The translations under genes and the position numbers were made by a program. A stretch of 64,000 nucleotides of DNA from Synchiropus splendidus (Eukaryota; Chordata; Actinopteri; Syngnathiformes; Callionymidae): positions 22,077,001 to 22,141,000 of the forward strand of contig NC_071347.1 of NCBI RefSeq assembly GCF_027744825.2, in the 5' to 3' direction. Shown here piece after piece: positions 10,621 through 22,424 of the stretch (positions are counted from its first letter, which is position 1; every line of letters starts with the position of its first letter). The notes under the pieces were generated by a model that saw nothing but the letters and a program-made list of their open reading frames with translations, was not told the origin of the DNA and searched no databases.

Positions 10621-11264
10621 AATAAGTGTTGGCTTCTGCGGAAGCTAACTCCTGTGAAGTGAAAAAAGATAAATTAAGAGAAAAAAATGTGTTAAAAAAT
10701 TGTGCTGGTTATTTCAGTGTGTTTGTTAAATTGCTCTTTTGTGGGTTTAAAATTTATTTTTTTTTAAATAATTGATTTCATGATTTTTATGCAGTTTCAG
10801 AGTATTTTTTTCCCCACATTTTTTCCTTTTTTATTTTAATTTTACTATAGGATGTGTGGAGCAGAAGCAGGAAGACTTGCTTGAATGGTGGAGGTTCTCA
10901 ATTGTGTTTCAAAGTACCTTGATAATTCAGGAAAAATAAAAGTAGGGTGGCAAATATTGGCATGAAAAATGGACAAAATAACCCCCCCCAAAATAAGATA
11001 AATTAAAGCAAAAAGCAAAAAATAATTTGCTCAGTAAAAAACTGAAATAATAATAATGGCTGTTGAGCGCTTCAGGAAACGGAACTGTAGCTTCTCATGG
11101 GTCAGTAAATGACCTGCTGTGAGCCAAGAACACGGATGACGTCATGGTCAGTAACGCCAAACGGAATTTATTTAATCCTTAATGTGGTGTGTGGCAGGAT
11201 TCGTTCGCTGGGTGGAAGTATCTCGATAGTTCAGGAAAGATATTAGTCTGAAAAATAAAAAATA
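10621..11264. other. AT-rich spacer
   Basis: AT-rich, with homopolymer runs and a C run at 10982-10989. 'TTGATAATTCAGGAAA' at ~10919 resembles 'TCGATAGTTCAGGAAA' at ~11222, hinting at an older local duplication. Confidence 0.35.
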
Positions 11265-11460
11265 AGAAAAAAACAAAATAGGAAACACAAAATAAATAGC
11301 TCAGAAAAAACAAAAATAATTAGCATATATATATATATATCACCCTGAAAAATAAAATATATTGTATATAAAAAATAAAAACACATTTAATTATATGTAC
11401 AGATATATTACCCTGCGAACAATTAATTAAAATATACATATAAAATTACCCTCAAAAAAG
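11265..11460. repeat. AT-rich element, copy 2
   Basis: Shares ATAGGAAACACAAAATAAAT (from 11278), AGCTCAGAAAAA, an AT run, and CACCCTGAAAAATAAAATAT with 6361-6595, in the same orientation. Confidence 0.75.
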
Positions 11461-11739
11461 TAGTTCACGTGAGTGGTTCATCATGGTGTCACAAACTGAC
11501 AATAATCCAAGCTGTTGTGACCCCCAGAGAGTCAAATCTCCTCAATGAAATGTGGAAGTGAATCCACCAGATCTGCCGGAGTTAAACTGTGTCAGGACTA
11601 AATTAAACCTTTTCTTCTTCGGGGGAGAGTGGATGATGAAGGGGTGGTGGTGGGGGGTGACGGTACACATCCATCTGTCGGGTTAATAAAACATGACCAG
11701 TTCATTTTTACTGTCAGGCGGCTTCGGTTTCTCCTAAGT

Positions 11740-12040
11740 GGCCAGAGTCCATCTGCCGCGGCCGTGAGAGCTCGACCCCTCGCCGCCGCTCCCCACCGTC
11801 TCAGCACCATCAAGGCTGACCAGCCAACCGTGTGCTGCCTGTTTTAATTGCCCTCGGCTAATTTGGCTGGGCCGACCCAGTCTGCGTCTCCGGTGGTGGC
11901 AACTGAAGAGGTGGCTGTCGGTGCGGGGGATTAAGGGCCGCAACAATGGGTGACAGATGAGCGACAGGGCCGCGAGTGGCTTTGCAAAGCGGCCGCCATC
12001 TTGGTGCCGTGGATTTTTAATGAAGACATTGTGTGAGTGG
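11740..12040. promoter_or_regulatory. Possible conserved noncoding block
   Basis: High-complexity sequence between repeats, with TTAATTG, CTAATTTGG, GGTGACAGATGAG (a MEIS-type TGACAG), GCGGCCGCCATC and TTTTTAATGAAG. Homeodomain plus TGACAG motifs in repeat-free DNA are typical of developmental enhancers. This rests on composition and motifs only, and overlapping open frames show no domain. Confidence 0.25.
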
Positions 12041-13034
12041 TCAGCTCACCATATTGCTCTCATTTATCCCAGACCGCCGCAGGTCGCGACACAATAGCAG
12101 GAGGACGCACTGGAGACACGGAGCTATTCCATTAAAAACTTCCCCTCGCAGGAGCTGGGGTCCAGAGGAGGGACCCTGGCTCAGTCAGATGCAGGTGGAT
12201 CAGACAGTCAGGTGTCTTTTCCTGCTCTCGGTCACATGACCGCCCCACTGCAGGCGCTGGAACCGGAACAATGGGCCCAGTGTGGCCCCACACACACCTG
12301 TGTGTGTGTCAGGTGTCGGAGCCTTTCCTGCCGCCGGCTCCTTCATCTCATTGTTTGGTGCCACATGTGTGTTTGTCATCAAATACACACGTCTGCTATC
12401 AGCCAACTGGATCAGTAGTGGTGGGTGGAGAGGGGGGGCACAGCGGCGGAGCTGTCACCAGGGTCTGGATATACGACGTTTAAAGAAGCCACAATTGCCG
12501 TTTGACGGTCTCTTGTTATTTTTATCTCCATTTATTCATATAGTTTTATAGGAGTCATCACATGGGAATAAGATAGAAGAGCTTTTCTTTAAATTTGAGA
12601 GTCAAGACATGCACACACACTCTAAACCAGACCTGGGCAAAGTGTGGCCCGGGTGCCAAAAGTGGCCCTTTGACTGTATTTATGTGGTCCTCCGGGAGCC
12701 AGAGTATAAAAGTGACATTCTTCTTGTCTCTGACATTTTTGTCTTCCGCATTGTTTTTCGTTTTGTATTCTCATTTGATTATTTCTCTTCATTGTTCGTC
12801 TTCTCCGTTGGCTATTTTAGGAGTATTTCCTGTCCCTTAAAATACATCAGAATTGAAAGCAGAAACGTCGAGAATCTTTAAATAGACTGTGGTTTAAATG
12901 AAATAAAACACAACAAACCAACATTTTTCTGAGCATTTTTAAAGCCTTATTTCATAATCACACATGATGTCATCACTTGATGTTTATTTTGCATTTCATC
13001 TCACCCTCCTTTTTTTGGGTTTGACGGCTCCTCT

Positions 13035-13235
13035 CAATGGTCACAGTATATAACCTGGCCCCTCAGGAACTTGAACTCCCAGCCTCTGGCCCTAAACCAT
13101 CCAGAACACAGGGCTCACCTCAACCAGGACTCTGAACCAAACTGGGACCCAGTTTTTTTGACGTTTTCTTCCTCAAATTGAGGCTTAAACTTGGAGGGAC
13201 CTGCAAAAATGTTTCCATAAGTACATGTGGAACAT
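13035..13235 (+). repeat. CCTCAAATTGAGG element, copy 2
   Basis: Follows the family order CCTAAACCATCCAGAACAC, GGCTCACCTCAACCAGGACT, then CCTCAAATTGAGGCTT, with the palindrome at 13171-13183. It is the first of three adjacent same-orientation copies. Confidence 0.8.
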
Positions 13236-13289
13236 ACAACCACACACCATCTCTCACATGCGCACACAGCCGGTTCCACAAACACACAA

Positions 13290-13515
13290 AAACGTGTTTG
13301 TATTCCTGTCTTTGTGTGGACATTTCACTGACTTTCAATGCCTGACTAACCATCGAAAACACGTGGCTCAACTCAACCAGGACTGAAGCGTATTATTTTG
13401 AAGTTATTTTGTAATAGTTTTAACCCTCAAAATGAAGCTTAATGAAGTCAGGACCGACCACAATGTCCTCACTCTGTTCTTGCAAAGATGGAAGTACAAG
13501 TACACACACACACAG
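13290..13515 (+). repeat. CCTCAAATTGAGG element, copy 3 (most diverged)
   Basis: ATCGAAAACACGTGGCTC, then AACTCAACCAGGACTG, CTTATTTTGAAGTTAT-like sequence, and CCTCAAAATGAAGCTT at 13425, where the palindrome is broken. Ends in a short CA tract at 13503-13515. Confidence 0.75.
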
Positions 13516-13795
13516 GTTTGTTGCACCGTATTTATAGGGACCTCTCATGGCCATCACCCTTTCCCCAGCCTCTCCTTCTAAACCTAACCATCCAAAACAC
13601 ATGGCTCACCTCAACCAGGACTCTGCACCAAACTGTTATAACCACCCAGTTATTTTGAAGTTTTCACCCTCAAATTGAGGCTTAACCTCCTGGGGTCCAG
13701 CTAAACGGCCCCCACAAAGCAAAATGTCCTCACAAGTAGGTGCTTCCATGAACCAGTGCCCGCAAATGTAACTAAACCAGGCACACACACACCGT
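13512..13795 (+). repeat. CCTCAAATTGAGG element, copy 4 (best preserved)
   Basis: GGGACCTCTCATGGCCATCA, CCCTTTCCCCAGCCTCTCC, CTAACCATCCAAAACACATG, the palindrome at 13668-13680, then GGGGTCCAGCTAAACGGCCC, AATGTCCTCACAAGTAGG, and a CA tail. This copy is the best guide to the family layout. Confidence 0.85.
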
Positions 13796-14025
13796 TAAAA
13801 CAGAGCTTTGACACCTCACGTTTAATCGACTTGAAATAGTAACGACGGTAACGCTTTTACTTTGATCTGGTGCGGGCCTCATAAACACAGTCAAAGGGCC
13901 ACATGTGGCCCCCGGGCTGCACTTCAGCCAGGTCTGGACTGGAGGAGGCTGGCTCGATGGGTCGAACCCCGGATGGAACCAAGGATAAAACGCTACATGC
14001 TTGGTGGAAGAGAGCGGCGCCGTGA

Positions 14026-14080
14026 CCTTCTGCAGTACCTCTGCTGCAGTACCTCTACTGCAGTACCTCTGCTGCTCCTG
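14026..14080. repeat. Short TCTGCTGCAGTACC tandem repeat
   Basis: About three and a half units of a 14-bp motif (CTGCAGTACCTCT variants) lie in tandem. CTGCAG is itself palindromic. Confidence 0.8.
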
Positions 14081-14280
14081 GCTTGGAGTAACAACAGTAG
14101 GGCTGTGAGCTGCTAGCACTCGTGCTAATACAGGCTGTTGACATGTAAACAGAGCAGAGCTCCACATCACGGTCTGGTTAGGAGATGAAGGGAGCCGCAA
14201 GGAGCAGAATTATTCTTACAATTTTCCTAGTTATTGACTATTTGAAAAACGTGTCAGTGACGATGCGGGGCTGCACCTGG

Positions 14281-14294
14281 CCGGCAGGGGGCGC
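14281..14294 (+). promoter_or_regulatory. CTCF-like motif
   Basis: CCGGCAGGGGGCGC matches the CTCF core CCASYAGRKGGCR at nearly all positions. Further matches lie at 14935-14948 (CCAGCAGGGGGCAG), 16816-16831, 35809-35824, 42121-42135, 43172-43191 and, on the minus strand, 44081-44097. Binding is inferred from motif only. Confidence 0.35.
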
Positions 14295-14299
14295 GCTTG

Positions 14300-16243
14300 G
14301 CTCACAGTTGACAGCAACGTATAGACGCACACCGGGTTTCCGAGTTGAAAAAAGCAGGTCGTATCAAGTGTTTTGGGTCTGAAGAGAGGAGGGTCAAACT
14401 GGCTTGACTCTGTCCAGCCGTCACCCCTGGTAACCAGGCGACGGCCGGAAGTGGCACGTAAACTTGAGTTCCATTTAGGGCCCGCTTATGAATGCGTCTC
14501 TTATGAGGCTGAGATGAATGAATGTGGACAAGCAAAGTGTCGGTTATTTACTTACATCCCTGGAACATGTGTTGCCTCCTCAGTCAGGTCCGCCACACCC
14601 TCGTCACAGAGAAGCGCGTCTTTGTGTGCGGAGAGAGTTGGAGAAGGTGCGCGTGCGTGCGTGCGTGTGTGTGCTGACATGATCGTGTGGACACGGTGAA
14701 AGGCCGGTCTGTGCGCTGCACTTATAGCATGAAGCTAATGGGCTTCATTTCCTGGTGTGCGCGCGCGCGACTAAGGCGCAGGATTTCTGGTTCTGACGTC
14801 AGGGAAACAACTGGCGCAGTTCTGCGCTTGTCTTTCTCGGTGTCTATCGGTTCTCCATATCAGAATATCGGACGGGCCTGAACTCAAATCTTCAGGTTTT
14901 CACACTCAGATGTCAGCAAAGCGAAGGGGCATCACCAGCAGGGGGCAGTAGAGGCTCAGGTTTTAGAGTCGGTCCAACGTTCTGCGCTCACTAGTGACAG
15001 CGCGACCCTTCAGTCTGTCGGGAAGCGTCAGAGCTTTTTGGGGAGAGCATCAATCCCAGCAATGACTTTGCTCAGAAACCATGTCAGACACCACTTGTCA
15101 TTTTTGCACATCATCCACTGACTCGACTTCACCACGTCTTCTGGCAGGAGATCTGCGACTTCATTCAAACTCATTTAGAACTATTTTGGACGAATATTGT
15201 TTTTGGTTTATATGAAGAGCATTGACCTCCATCTTATTGTATCATATCTTTCATGATAATCTCAGCCAAGTTCCACATGCATAAATGTAAATATGCTCAC
15301 AGAGCCCCTTCCTCAATTGGTTTCTACATTGAAACACCACAATATTTCAATTCCATCAGACATTACACCAAAACAAAAAGCACAAAAATCAATAACTCAT
15401 TGCTCCCAATTTAAAATCTTCATTTAAATCATTTTACCCTCTAGTGTGTATATCTCTAGTGTATATGTTATTTTACATCCTGCTGCATTCATTCATTCAT
15501 TTATGTTTTGTTTTGTTAATTCTTTTATTATTATTATTGTCATCTTCATTTGTATGCATATGGTTCTGATACTTATATCATCCAGCCACATATGCTTTTC
15601 AGTTGAACTGGCACAAAGGTGTGTTAACTTCTCCACCCTTCAGTGGACAGAACATGGATCTTTCTGACCTTGGGTAACGTGACGTGAAGTTGCAGAGAAA
15701 CCAGGTTGTTGTGCGTCGCTGCCACTCACAGGTGCACACTCCACATAAACAGCACAACAAAGCCTCTCTGTCGGAGAAATGTCGGAGCTATTGAGGCGCT
15801 GTTTTGGCAGGTCGAAAGGTTAAGATCTCTGCAAAAAGGTCAGAGGTCAAATCACATTTCTACCTGTGTTATCACAATCAAGCTCCAGTACATCAGAGCT
15901 GAGCTGAATTTGGGGGTGGGGGGAGTGAGGGGGCTCTACGTCTAAGCCACGGAACAAGGGTGGAACAAAGGCTTGCTGCCGAGTAACAAAGTGAGTGAAA
16001 AACTCTGGACGGCAGGGGAGAAGTCAGACACAGCTCCCATGAATCCAAAGGCAAGTAAGAGCTACACCTGAGACGGTCTGGGGGCCTGCATCTACATCGT
16101 CCTCAGTGGTTCAAAACTATGAAACAATATCTACTTTATTTTTTGGTAATTGCTCATTTAAAATTTTTGTTTTAGATTTTTCATCCTTCATATTGTTTTC
16201 CGCTTCTTTGTATGTCTTTTTAAAATGAAAACTTTTTAATGGG

Positions 16244-16246
<3 letters not shown>
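14300..16246. other. Noncoding spacer
   Basis: Contains a GCGT/GTGC run at 14647-14674, a CTCF-like motif at 14935, and an AT-rich stretch at 15180-15560. The small open frames show no domain. No repeat family is recognised. Confidence 0.35.

Positions 16247-16327
<81 letters not shown>
16247..16327. repeat. Long (AT)n microsatellite
   Basis: About forty AT units without interruption, followed by TTTAATATATATATT. Such tracts form cruciforms, are highly length-variable, and are a common assembly weak point. Confidence 0.97.
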
Positions 16328-16329
<2 letters not shown>

Positions 16330-16458
16330 ATATATATATTAAAACCTAACAAATGCATATAGCTAAAGAATTTTTTTTTTTTTTATTGTTCTTGTCTTTG
16401 ACTTTTTAGATTTTGTAGAATCAATAATATAATTCACTATCAAACCTATACCAAATCT

Positions 16459-16488
16459 CAATATAATATAATATAATATAATATAATT
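16459..16488. repeat. (ATAAT)n repeat
   Basis: A run of ATAAT units, followed by a T run. It sits in the AT-rich block around the long (AT)n tract. Confidence 0.9.
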
Positions 16489-16499
16489 TTTTTATACAT

Positions 16500-19400
16500 T
16501 TTCTTGTCTCGTTCCTGAAAACAAGACAGAATATTTGATCACCCCACGCCTTTACATCGTGGTTTACCCATAGTTCTGTCAGCAAATGACTTTCAATATT
16601 CATTAATAATATCCAGAATCCTTAACATTGAACGTCGCCTCACTATGTACTGTGGCCCCTTAGGAATTGAATCTGCACCTGGCTGCACCTGAAGATGGAT
16701 CCATAACAAAGAAATATCAGAGTCAGATTCTTTTTCCAGCTTTTGCTTTGCAACACAAAGCGTGAAAAAGAGTGAAAGTGCCTCCAGGGCTTTGCTAATG
16801 AAAAAGATAAAACCGACAGCAGGGGGCGTGGCCAGCGATGATGGACTCCTGAAAGTCACCGCGATAAGAACCTTCAGGGAGTCGTGAGCGCCAAACATGT
16901 CGATTGACCAGTTCAGCGCCGCTTGAGCGTGGCCCCGCCCACGTCCTCATGAGTCAGGACCTCACAGCGATCAGTCAGAAACTTGGTTGACATTTGACCT
17001 CTACATTTCAAGACGGAATCTTCAAAAAGATGTAGATAAAGTCCGGCGTCCAGCGCCTCTGAGACGAGTGCGTGCCTCAACTGCTTTCACTTCCCGCCAA
17101 ACCAGTGAGCGCAGCCCTCGCTAGGGTTAAATTTAGCTTCAAAGCGGCCTGGCTGGAAGGTTCCGGAGACATGTCCCCAAATCACTGCTCTGTGAGTCAA
17201 GAAACGGCCGACTTATGCAACACTTAGGACTCTTTGCTAACAGGTCGGTCCATGACGTCACAGAGGGATGAAGATGTGAGCAAAAGATTACATCACTTCC
17301 TTATTGTTTTAGATGAATTCCCTGAAGTTGACGAAGATTACTGGACTATAAAATCGGGCTGGTGATGAGTTTGTTACTCACAGAGAAATAACATCACGCT
17401 TGTAAAAGTGTTGGGGCTCGCGACCACTCCCTCAAGGCGTGTGTCTTTGTGGGTTATTTTGCACATAGCGCCACCATCCGAGTGGGAAAATGACTGTACA
17501 GCAGGGGGTCAATTGGACTTGAGCCTGCGGGTCTGCAGTGTCAAAGACTCCTGTCAGGGCCACTGAGGGGATCAAAAGTACCGGATCTAGCTGGGCTGAT
17601 CATTATCGGCAAAAATTCATATCGGCCCAATATTGATGCAATATGACCTTGGGTTTAGTGAAAACTACATTTTTTCCTCCAGAAAAATAACATTGTATTA
17701 CGAAAGGATGTAAAAAGTTGGACATCTGCCATTGGCTGGCTTTAGCTGTCAATCAACAGCAAGCAGTGAAAATGCCACGGCTGTTAGCATGTTAGCATGT
17801 CATCCATATATCAATATGTCGCCTCATCTTTATTTGGCAGAAAGACAGGTGCAAGTCCGTTCATCAGTCACTGGATTTGTCTTTCTTTGCTTACTGTGCC
17901 GTAAAAAAAAAAAGGTTGCTGGTCACTTCATAACAGTCATGCTAGCCGTCACGTCGCAGTGAATCCAACCTTGTTTACATCAAACTCACCACAACACTAA
18001 CTGCATGGTCAGAGCTCAGCTTGTCTTTCCATCGCTGTGTGTGTGTGTGTGGTGCACCTGCGTTGGCACAGAGCGACCCACTTGGATCCAGAGTGGCCTG
18101 GCATCGCCGGCGGAGGCCCCGCTGACATCACACGCTCATGCCACATCCGCAGTGCTCGGCCCTGTGAAGCCTTTCATGTCCGCCGCTCCATGTCACGGAT
18201 TTAAGGAGGAGTTCATTTCCCAGGCTGGCGTCCAGGGGACGTTCCGCTTGGTTCCCGGCGCAGCGGGGCGGCATGTTGCTGTGCCACTCGGCTCACGGTC
18301 ACCTGAGGGAGCCGCCTGTTTTAACCAGGGCCACGGAAGAAGGACCGGCAGCTTGTTACTTTTTAGTTAGTGTGACCACTGAAATGTGATAGTTGAATCC
18401 TGTGTGTGTGTGCACCTGAGGTGTTAGTGTGCGAGCGGAGTCAGACCTGGGTGTGTGTATAATTAAAGACTTAAAGAGTGATGTAATGTTGGAGGGGGAA
18501 GAAGTGTGATGGCCGGGACAATAGAGTGGGATGGTGACACACACACACGCTCACTCACACGCACGCACACGCACAGACTTTCCCTCCGAATTGCAAGTCT
18601 TTCCCGCCCCTGCTCTATTTTGTTCAGTGGATTAGTCAGTGATAAGTGACATCAGGCTTGAAATGAGGACCTTGACCTCATGAGTCAACACACACACACA
18701 CACACAGACTCACGGCGCAATAAAAAGATGACATCATGCTCAGTGTGTGCTGAAGGGGGCGCCGAGGGTAAACCTTTTGTCGGAGTTAGACATGTGCGCA
18801 TGCCTTCACCGGTGCATCGCTATGTGGCTGTGACTCGGCCCGGGCTGACACGCTCTGACTCACCGTCTGTCTGCAACTAATGGCTTTCCAGGTCTATGTT
18901 TTCCCGCCAAAATCTCCCCCGCTGTTTGCTCCTCCTCCACCCCCACAAGTGTTTTGCAAACCCCCTCCCTCCGTTTTTACTCCTTGGGCTTGTTTCTATC
19001 CCTGCTGACCTTTGACCTCTTGGCCCTGTTGACTCAAGAGGCCACAGAGAGCTCTCAGAGCCTCTGGCCAGAAATAGAGCTTTTACAAATGCGTGTTTGT
19101 GCGTCCATGTGTGCGTGTTTAGCGCTGGCTATCAGAACTAAGGAGAGGAGAGGCGTTTGGCTTTCCCGCCTTTTGCAAGACAGAAAAGGTCACGTGAGAA
19201 ATTTAAATGATGAAAACAAAATGTAAAGTTTAGAAAAACTGCTTACTCACTAAGATAAAACCAGGCTCTCTATTGAGAGATGTAAAGAGCAAGAAGCAGA
19301 TGAAGAAGAAAATGATCGTCCCTCAGATTTCCAATGTGTTTTTATGGATGGAAAAGGAGCAGAGAGGACTGGATCTTAGATCTGCCATTTTTCATGCCTT

Positions 19401-19815
19401 TTATTTAAGGCACATTTGAGTCAGTCTTAGGTCAGGTGGCTGAAAATGGTTCCTTTCCCTATAAAAGTCCAGACCAAACCTCTTATTGCTGCACCAGGAA
19501 AACGTATTTTATTAAAAAGTAATTTTATCATATTTTTAATTTTTTTCCACATTATTTATTTATTATTATTTTTTACATCAACCAAAATGGCTCCAACTGT
19601 TTGGATAAAACTTTGACCTTGTTATTACGAGTTAATTGATTTGAAAATTCTTGGCAATTAAAGGCTTAAAAAATGATAGGGATATAAATGAATCATATCA
19701 TTGTTTAAAAACAAAACAAAAAAGACTAAACCAAACTAAATAAATAAGTAAAAAAAAATCACTCCAAAAAAACGAAGAAAAAAAAGCCAGCTGCTTTGGG
19801 AGAGAGACACTATGG
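16500..19815. other. Noncoding spacer with repeat relics
   Basis: Holds ATTATCGGCAAAAATTCAT then ATCGGCCCAATATTGATG at 17600-17640, a remnant of a fish 'ATCGGCCAATAT' transposon end with no partner. It also has CA/GT tracts near 18031-18050, 18538-18570 and 18681-18704. The GC-rich frame at 18005-18370 has no recognisable domain. Confidence 0.35.
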
Positions 19816-19876
19816 ACAGTCATCCGCCTGGACGTGTTTGGACTGTGGGAGGAAACCAGAGTGCCTGGACGAAACC
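19815..19876 (-). repeat. SINE-core fragment (V-SINE/DANA-like), minus strand
   Basis: Minus-strand reading gives CCAGGCACTCTGGTTTCC then TCCCACAGTCCAAACACG, the conserved SINE central block. No tRNA-like head is seen next to it. Confidence 0.75.
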
Positions 19877-20789
19877 TTCCGGAGAAGCTCAAGTCTCACT
19901 CACCAAGTCAGCACCACGTTGCAGAACTGATTCAAGGAATATGTTTATCAAACATGGCTCATAATGGAAGACCACATTGTGAGCCGGAGAAATCGGTCAG
20001 CTGAACCCCAGATGTGGACGCTGGAAACCTTGGACCAGTCAGAAAAGTCCTCGGTCTAGAGTTCATGAGGCTCTCGTGTCATGACAGATCCACCCAATCT
20101 CATAAACATCCCAGCAGATGATCTGGACTGGAGAAATGGTGATTTGTTTTGGCGCCTGCGAGTGCTGCCTCAGCAGACGTGGAGACGGGTCGGATGGATC
20201 CAGCCAGGACACGGGTTCGTAAACAACAGTTTGTGCTTGCGTAACTTTCTTTTCCTCCCACCGACCCCTCCGGGCCTGGTGGGTTCAGTTTCCAGGACCA
20301 GTATCTCCACTCCGGCGGTGTGTTGCGCAACTCCGCGACACAAAAGCTGCGGTTCTGTTCCCGGGTGTGAGCTCGCCGCCGCCGTCCTGAAGGCCTTTCA
20401 CTCTCGAGCACCATCACGCCGAGTCATCCTCACAGGTGCTTCCCACTTGCTGACTCACTGCTGGACACACACACAAAGCGGCCCCTTTGACCGTGGACTT
20501 ACTGAGCTTCTGTTCTGCGACGACGCAAGAGAGTCTTGGTGTGATGTCACCCAGGTCAGAGGTCGAGATTGTGATGCCTACACAGCTAGACTGCATGGGG
20601 GACAGCAACAGAGCCAGACTGTGTCCACGCTGACCCAACGGTCAAGTTACCGAGCAGAAGGGAAACACGGGGGCCGAGGCCAGAAACCAGCCGACAACCG
20701 ACCCACTTGTTTCACGTCAGGGAGGGTTTCTTGCTTGGGGGGGGGCGGGATTCTGCACCCCGGGAAGGTCTCGCTGCGGCTCCTGGTTT

Positions 20790-20935
20790 TAGCAGCCCCC
20801 TGTAGGGAGCACGGTGGAGGTCTCTCTGTCAGGGTTCTGTCCTGGACTGTGAGTCTCTTTGTGCACTGCCTCTGCCTGTTGCCCTGGGTAGCTGGGCTCC
20901 TGTGAGGAGAGGATGGATGGATGGACCTCACCATA
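20790..20935 (+). repeat. SINE/retroposon 3' end with GGATGGATGGATGG tail
   Basis: TGCACTGCCTCTGCCTGTTG then CCCTGGGTAGCTGGGCTCC and a short (ATGG)n tail at 20910-20924 match the usual 3' end of fish V-SINE-like elements. A second copy of this end lies at 54071-54137, and a minus-strand one at 26500-26555. Confidence 0.6.
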
Positions 20936-21059
20936 TTGGAGGGTAGACACCGGGCTGGGTGGATGCAAACACTGCGGTGGAGAAAAAAAATGAGTTTAAG
21001 ATGCAAAGGTACACGAGAAAGGACTTGGTTGTGTTTTGTTGATGGAGAATTGAAAGTCC

Positions 21060-21230
21060 ATATGACTCAGCAACCGTCTTTGGATCATAACCCAGTTATT
21101 TTAAAAGTTTCAACCCTCAAATTGAGGCTTAACCTTGTGGGGTCCAGCCAAATGGTCCCCAAAAGGAGGTATGTTTCCTACAATTGGTCCCCACAGGTAT
21201 GGAGAAACAAGGTACACACTCACACTGTCA
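21060..21230 (+). repeat. CCTCAAATTGAGG element, copy 5
   Basis: TAACCCAGTTATTTTAAAAG, CCTCAAATTGAGGCTTAACC (palindrome at 21115-21127), TTGTGGGGTCCAGCCAAATG, then GGTCCCCACAGGTATGG. The 5' half is missing or diverged. Confidence 0.8.
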
Positions 21231-21282
21231 CATGAATTTGGATTTATTGACACATATTTCTACTGCGGCGACATTAGCATAG

Positions 21283-21720
21283 AGTGGCGCTGTATTTATG
21301 TGGCCCTCACGAGGGCTGCCCAACAGTGTAAAGTTGTATGAAAATTATATTTTAAATGTATTTTTTTCAACTGAAAATACAAAGTGTTTTTAGATCTCTA
21401 TTTGCTTTTAAAAAATGTATTTATTTGTTCATGAGTAACTCTCATTTTAACAGCGCGTTATTTTTCAAAATGTATTTTTTTCAAGAATAATGCTCATTTT
21501 ATCAGCAGTTCTTGTCCCTCTGAATAAAGAAATAAAATATATTGAAAAAAACCCCACTTTATAATTGACATGCTTGTATATCATATTTAGATGTTCAACA
21601 TATTCAGCATTTAAAAAGAATATGTGATTTATAATAACAATATTGTAATTCGTAATGTATATTAAACAAAATAATAATGTAATAAAATATTATATATTTT
21701 TTTCATTACACCTAAATAAG
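21283..21720. mobile_element. Diverged AT-rich hAT-related element, copy 1
   Basis: TGCTCATTTTATCAGCAGTT at 21491, a GAATAAA run, TTGAAAAAAACCCCACTTTA, and ATATTTAGATGTTCAACATA align with 23638-23870 in the same orientation. The left part holds a hAT-terminus-like 'TTTATGTGGCCCT'. No open reading frame. Confidence 0.55.
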
Positions 21721-22424
21721 AAAATTGAAGTACATTTCTTTTTCATCTCTCATGTCTTATTAATCGAAGTATGTAAAGGAATTAAAGCGTCCACATGATC
21801 TGCAGATTATTTCTTTTTATTATACAGTTACTGATGTTACACAGGTGGATTTCTCCTCACACACACACACATACGCAAATGGAGTTATGATGAGCTGTAA
21901 AAATGACTTCTGGTCATTGCTGCCTGTAATGAAGGTTGATAACGTAGTAAAGTCTATCAGGCAGTTTCCAGATAAGAGTGTCGAGAGTGAGCGTCATAAA
22001 GAGGCGCAGAGACGTTGGACGGCAGCGAGATAAGAGCTGGAGACAGAGGAGAGTGAGGAGGGCGTGTCCTGGCGCCGCACACAAAGTGCCATTGTCCCCG
22101 GAGCCGCACACACGTCAACAATGGCTCTGAGTGGCAGAAGCTCCCAAGTAAGCTCCGGGCCGCACCGCTGCCTTTTGTGCGCCGGACACAGGAGACGCTT
22201 CACACTGGAGCATGTGTCCGCCCACCTGAGGCTCAGACTCTTCCATGAAGCGTCCCTGCAGCAGTATCACCAATGACACACACCCGTTGGATCATGTCAA
22301 TGCACTTTATTCCTTTCACTCCAACGCGGCTCCATGGAGGAACCTGTGAAACTAGTCATCTTGCTTATCTTACTGGAGGAGCACTGGCTGTTGTTTTAGG
22401 GCGGCGGCTCCCTGGAACAATGTT

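Larger units (their letters stand above)
12628..13936. mobile_element. Region bounded by inverted hAT-type ends
   Basis: The left end begins CAGACCTGGGCAAAGTGTGG. The right end, read on the minus strand, begins CAGACCTGGCTGAAGTGCAG. Both continue into GCCCGGG and then GGCCCTTTGACTGT, so the similarity extends over ~70 bp. This is the 'CAG...GTGGCCC' hAT-type terminus common in fish. The flanking 8-mers (CTCTAAAC and GACTGGAG) do not match, so it is either an old element with decayed target sites or two separate insertions in opposite orientation. No transposase frame is present; the interior holds three copies of another repeat. Confidence 0.5.

Noticed and set aside
20081..20905. 274-codon open frame on the + strand, the longest in the window
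   Set aside because: It lies in GC-rich sequence and its 3' part runs into a SINE/retroposon 3' end. The composition is Ser/Arg/Gly/Pro-rich without a domain I recognise, and no splice or promoter signal supports it.
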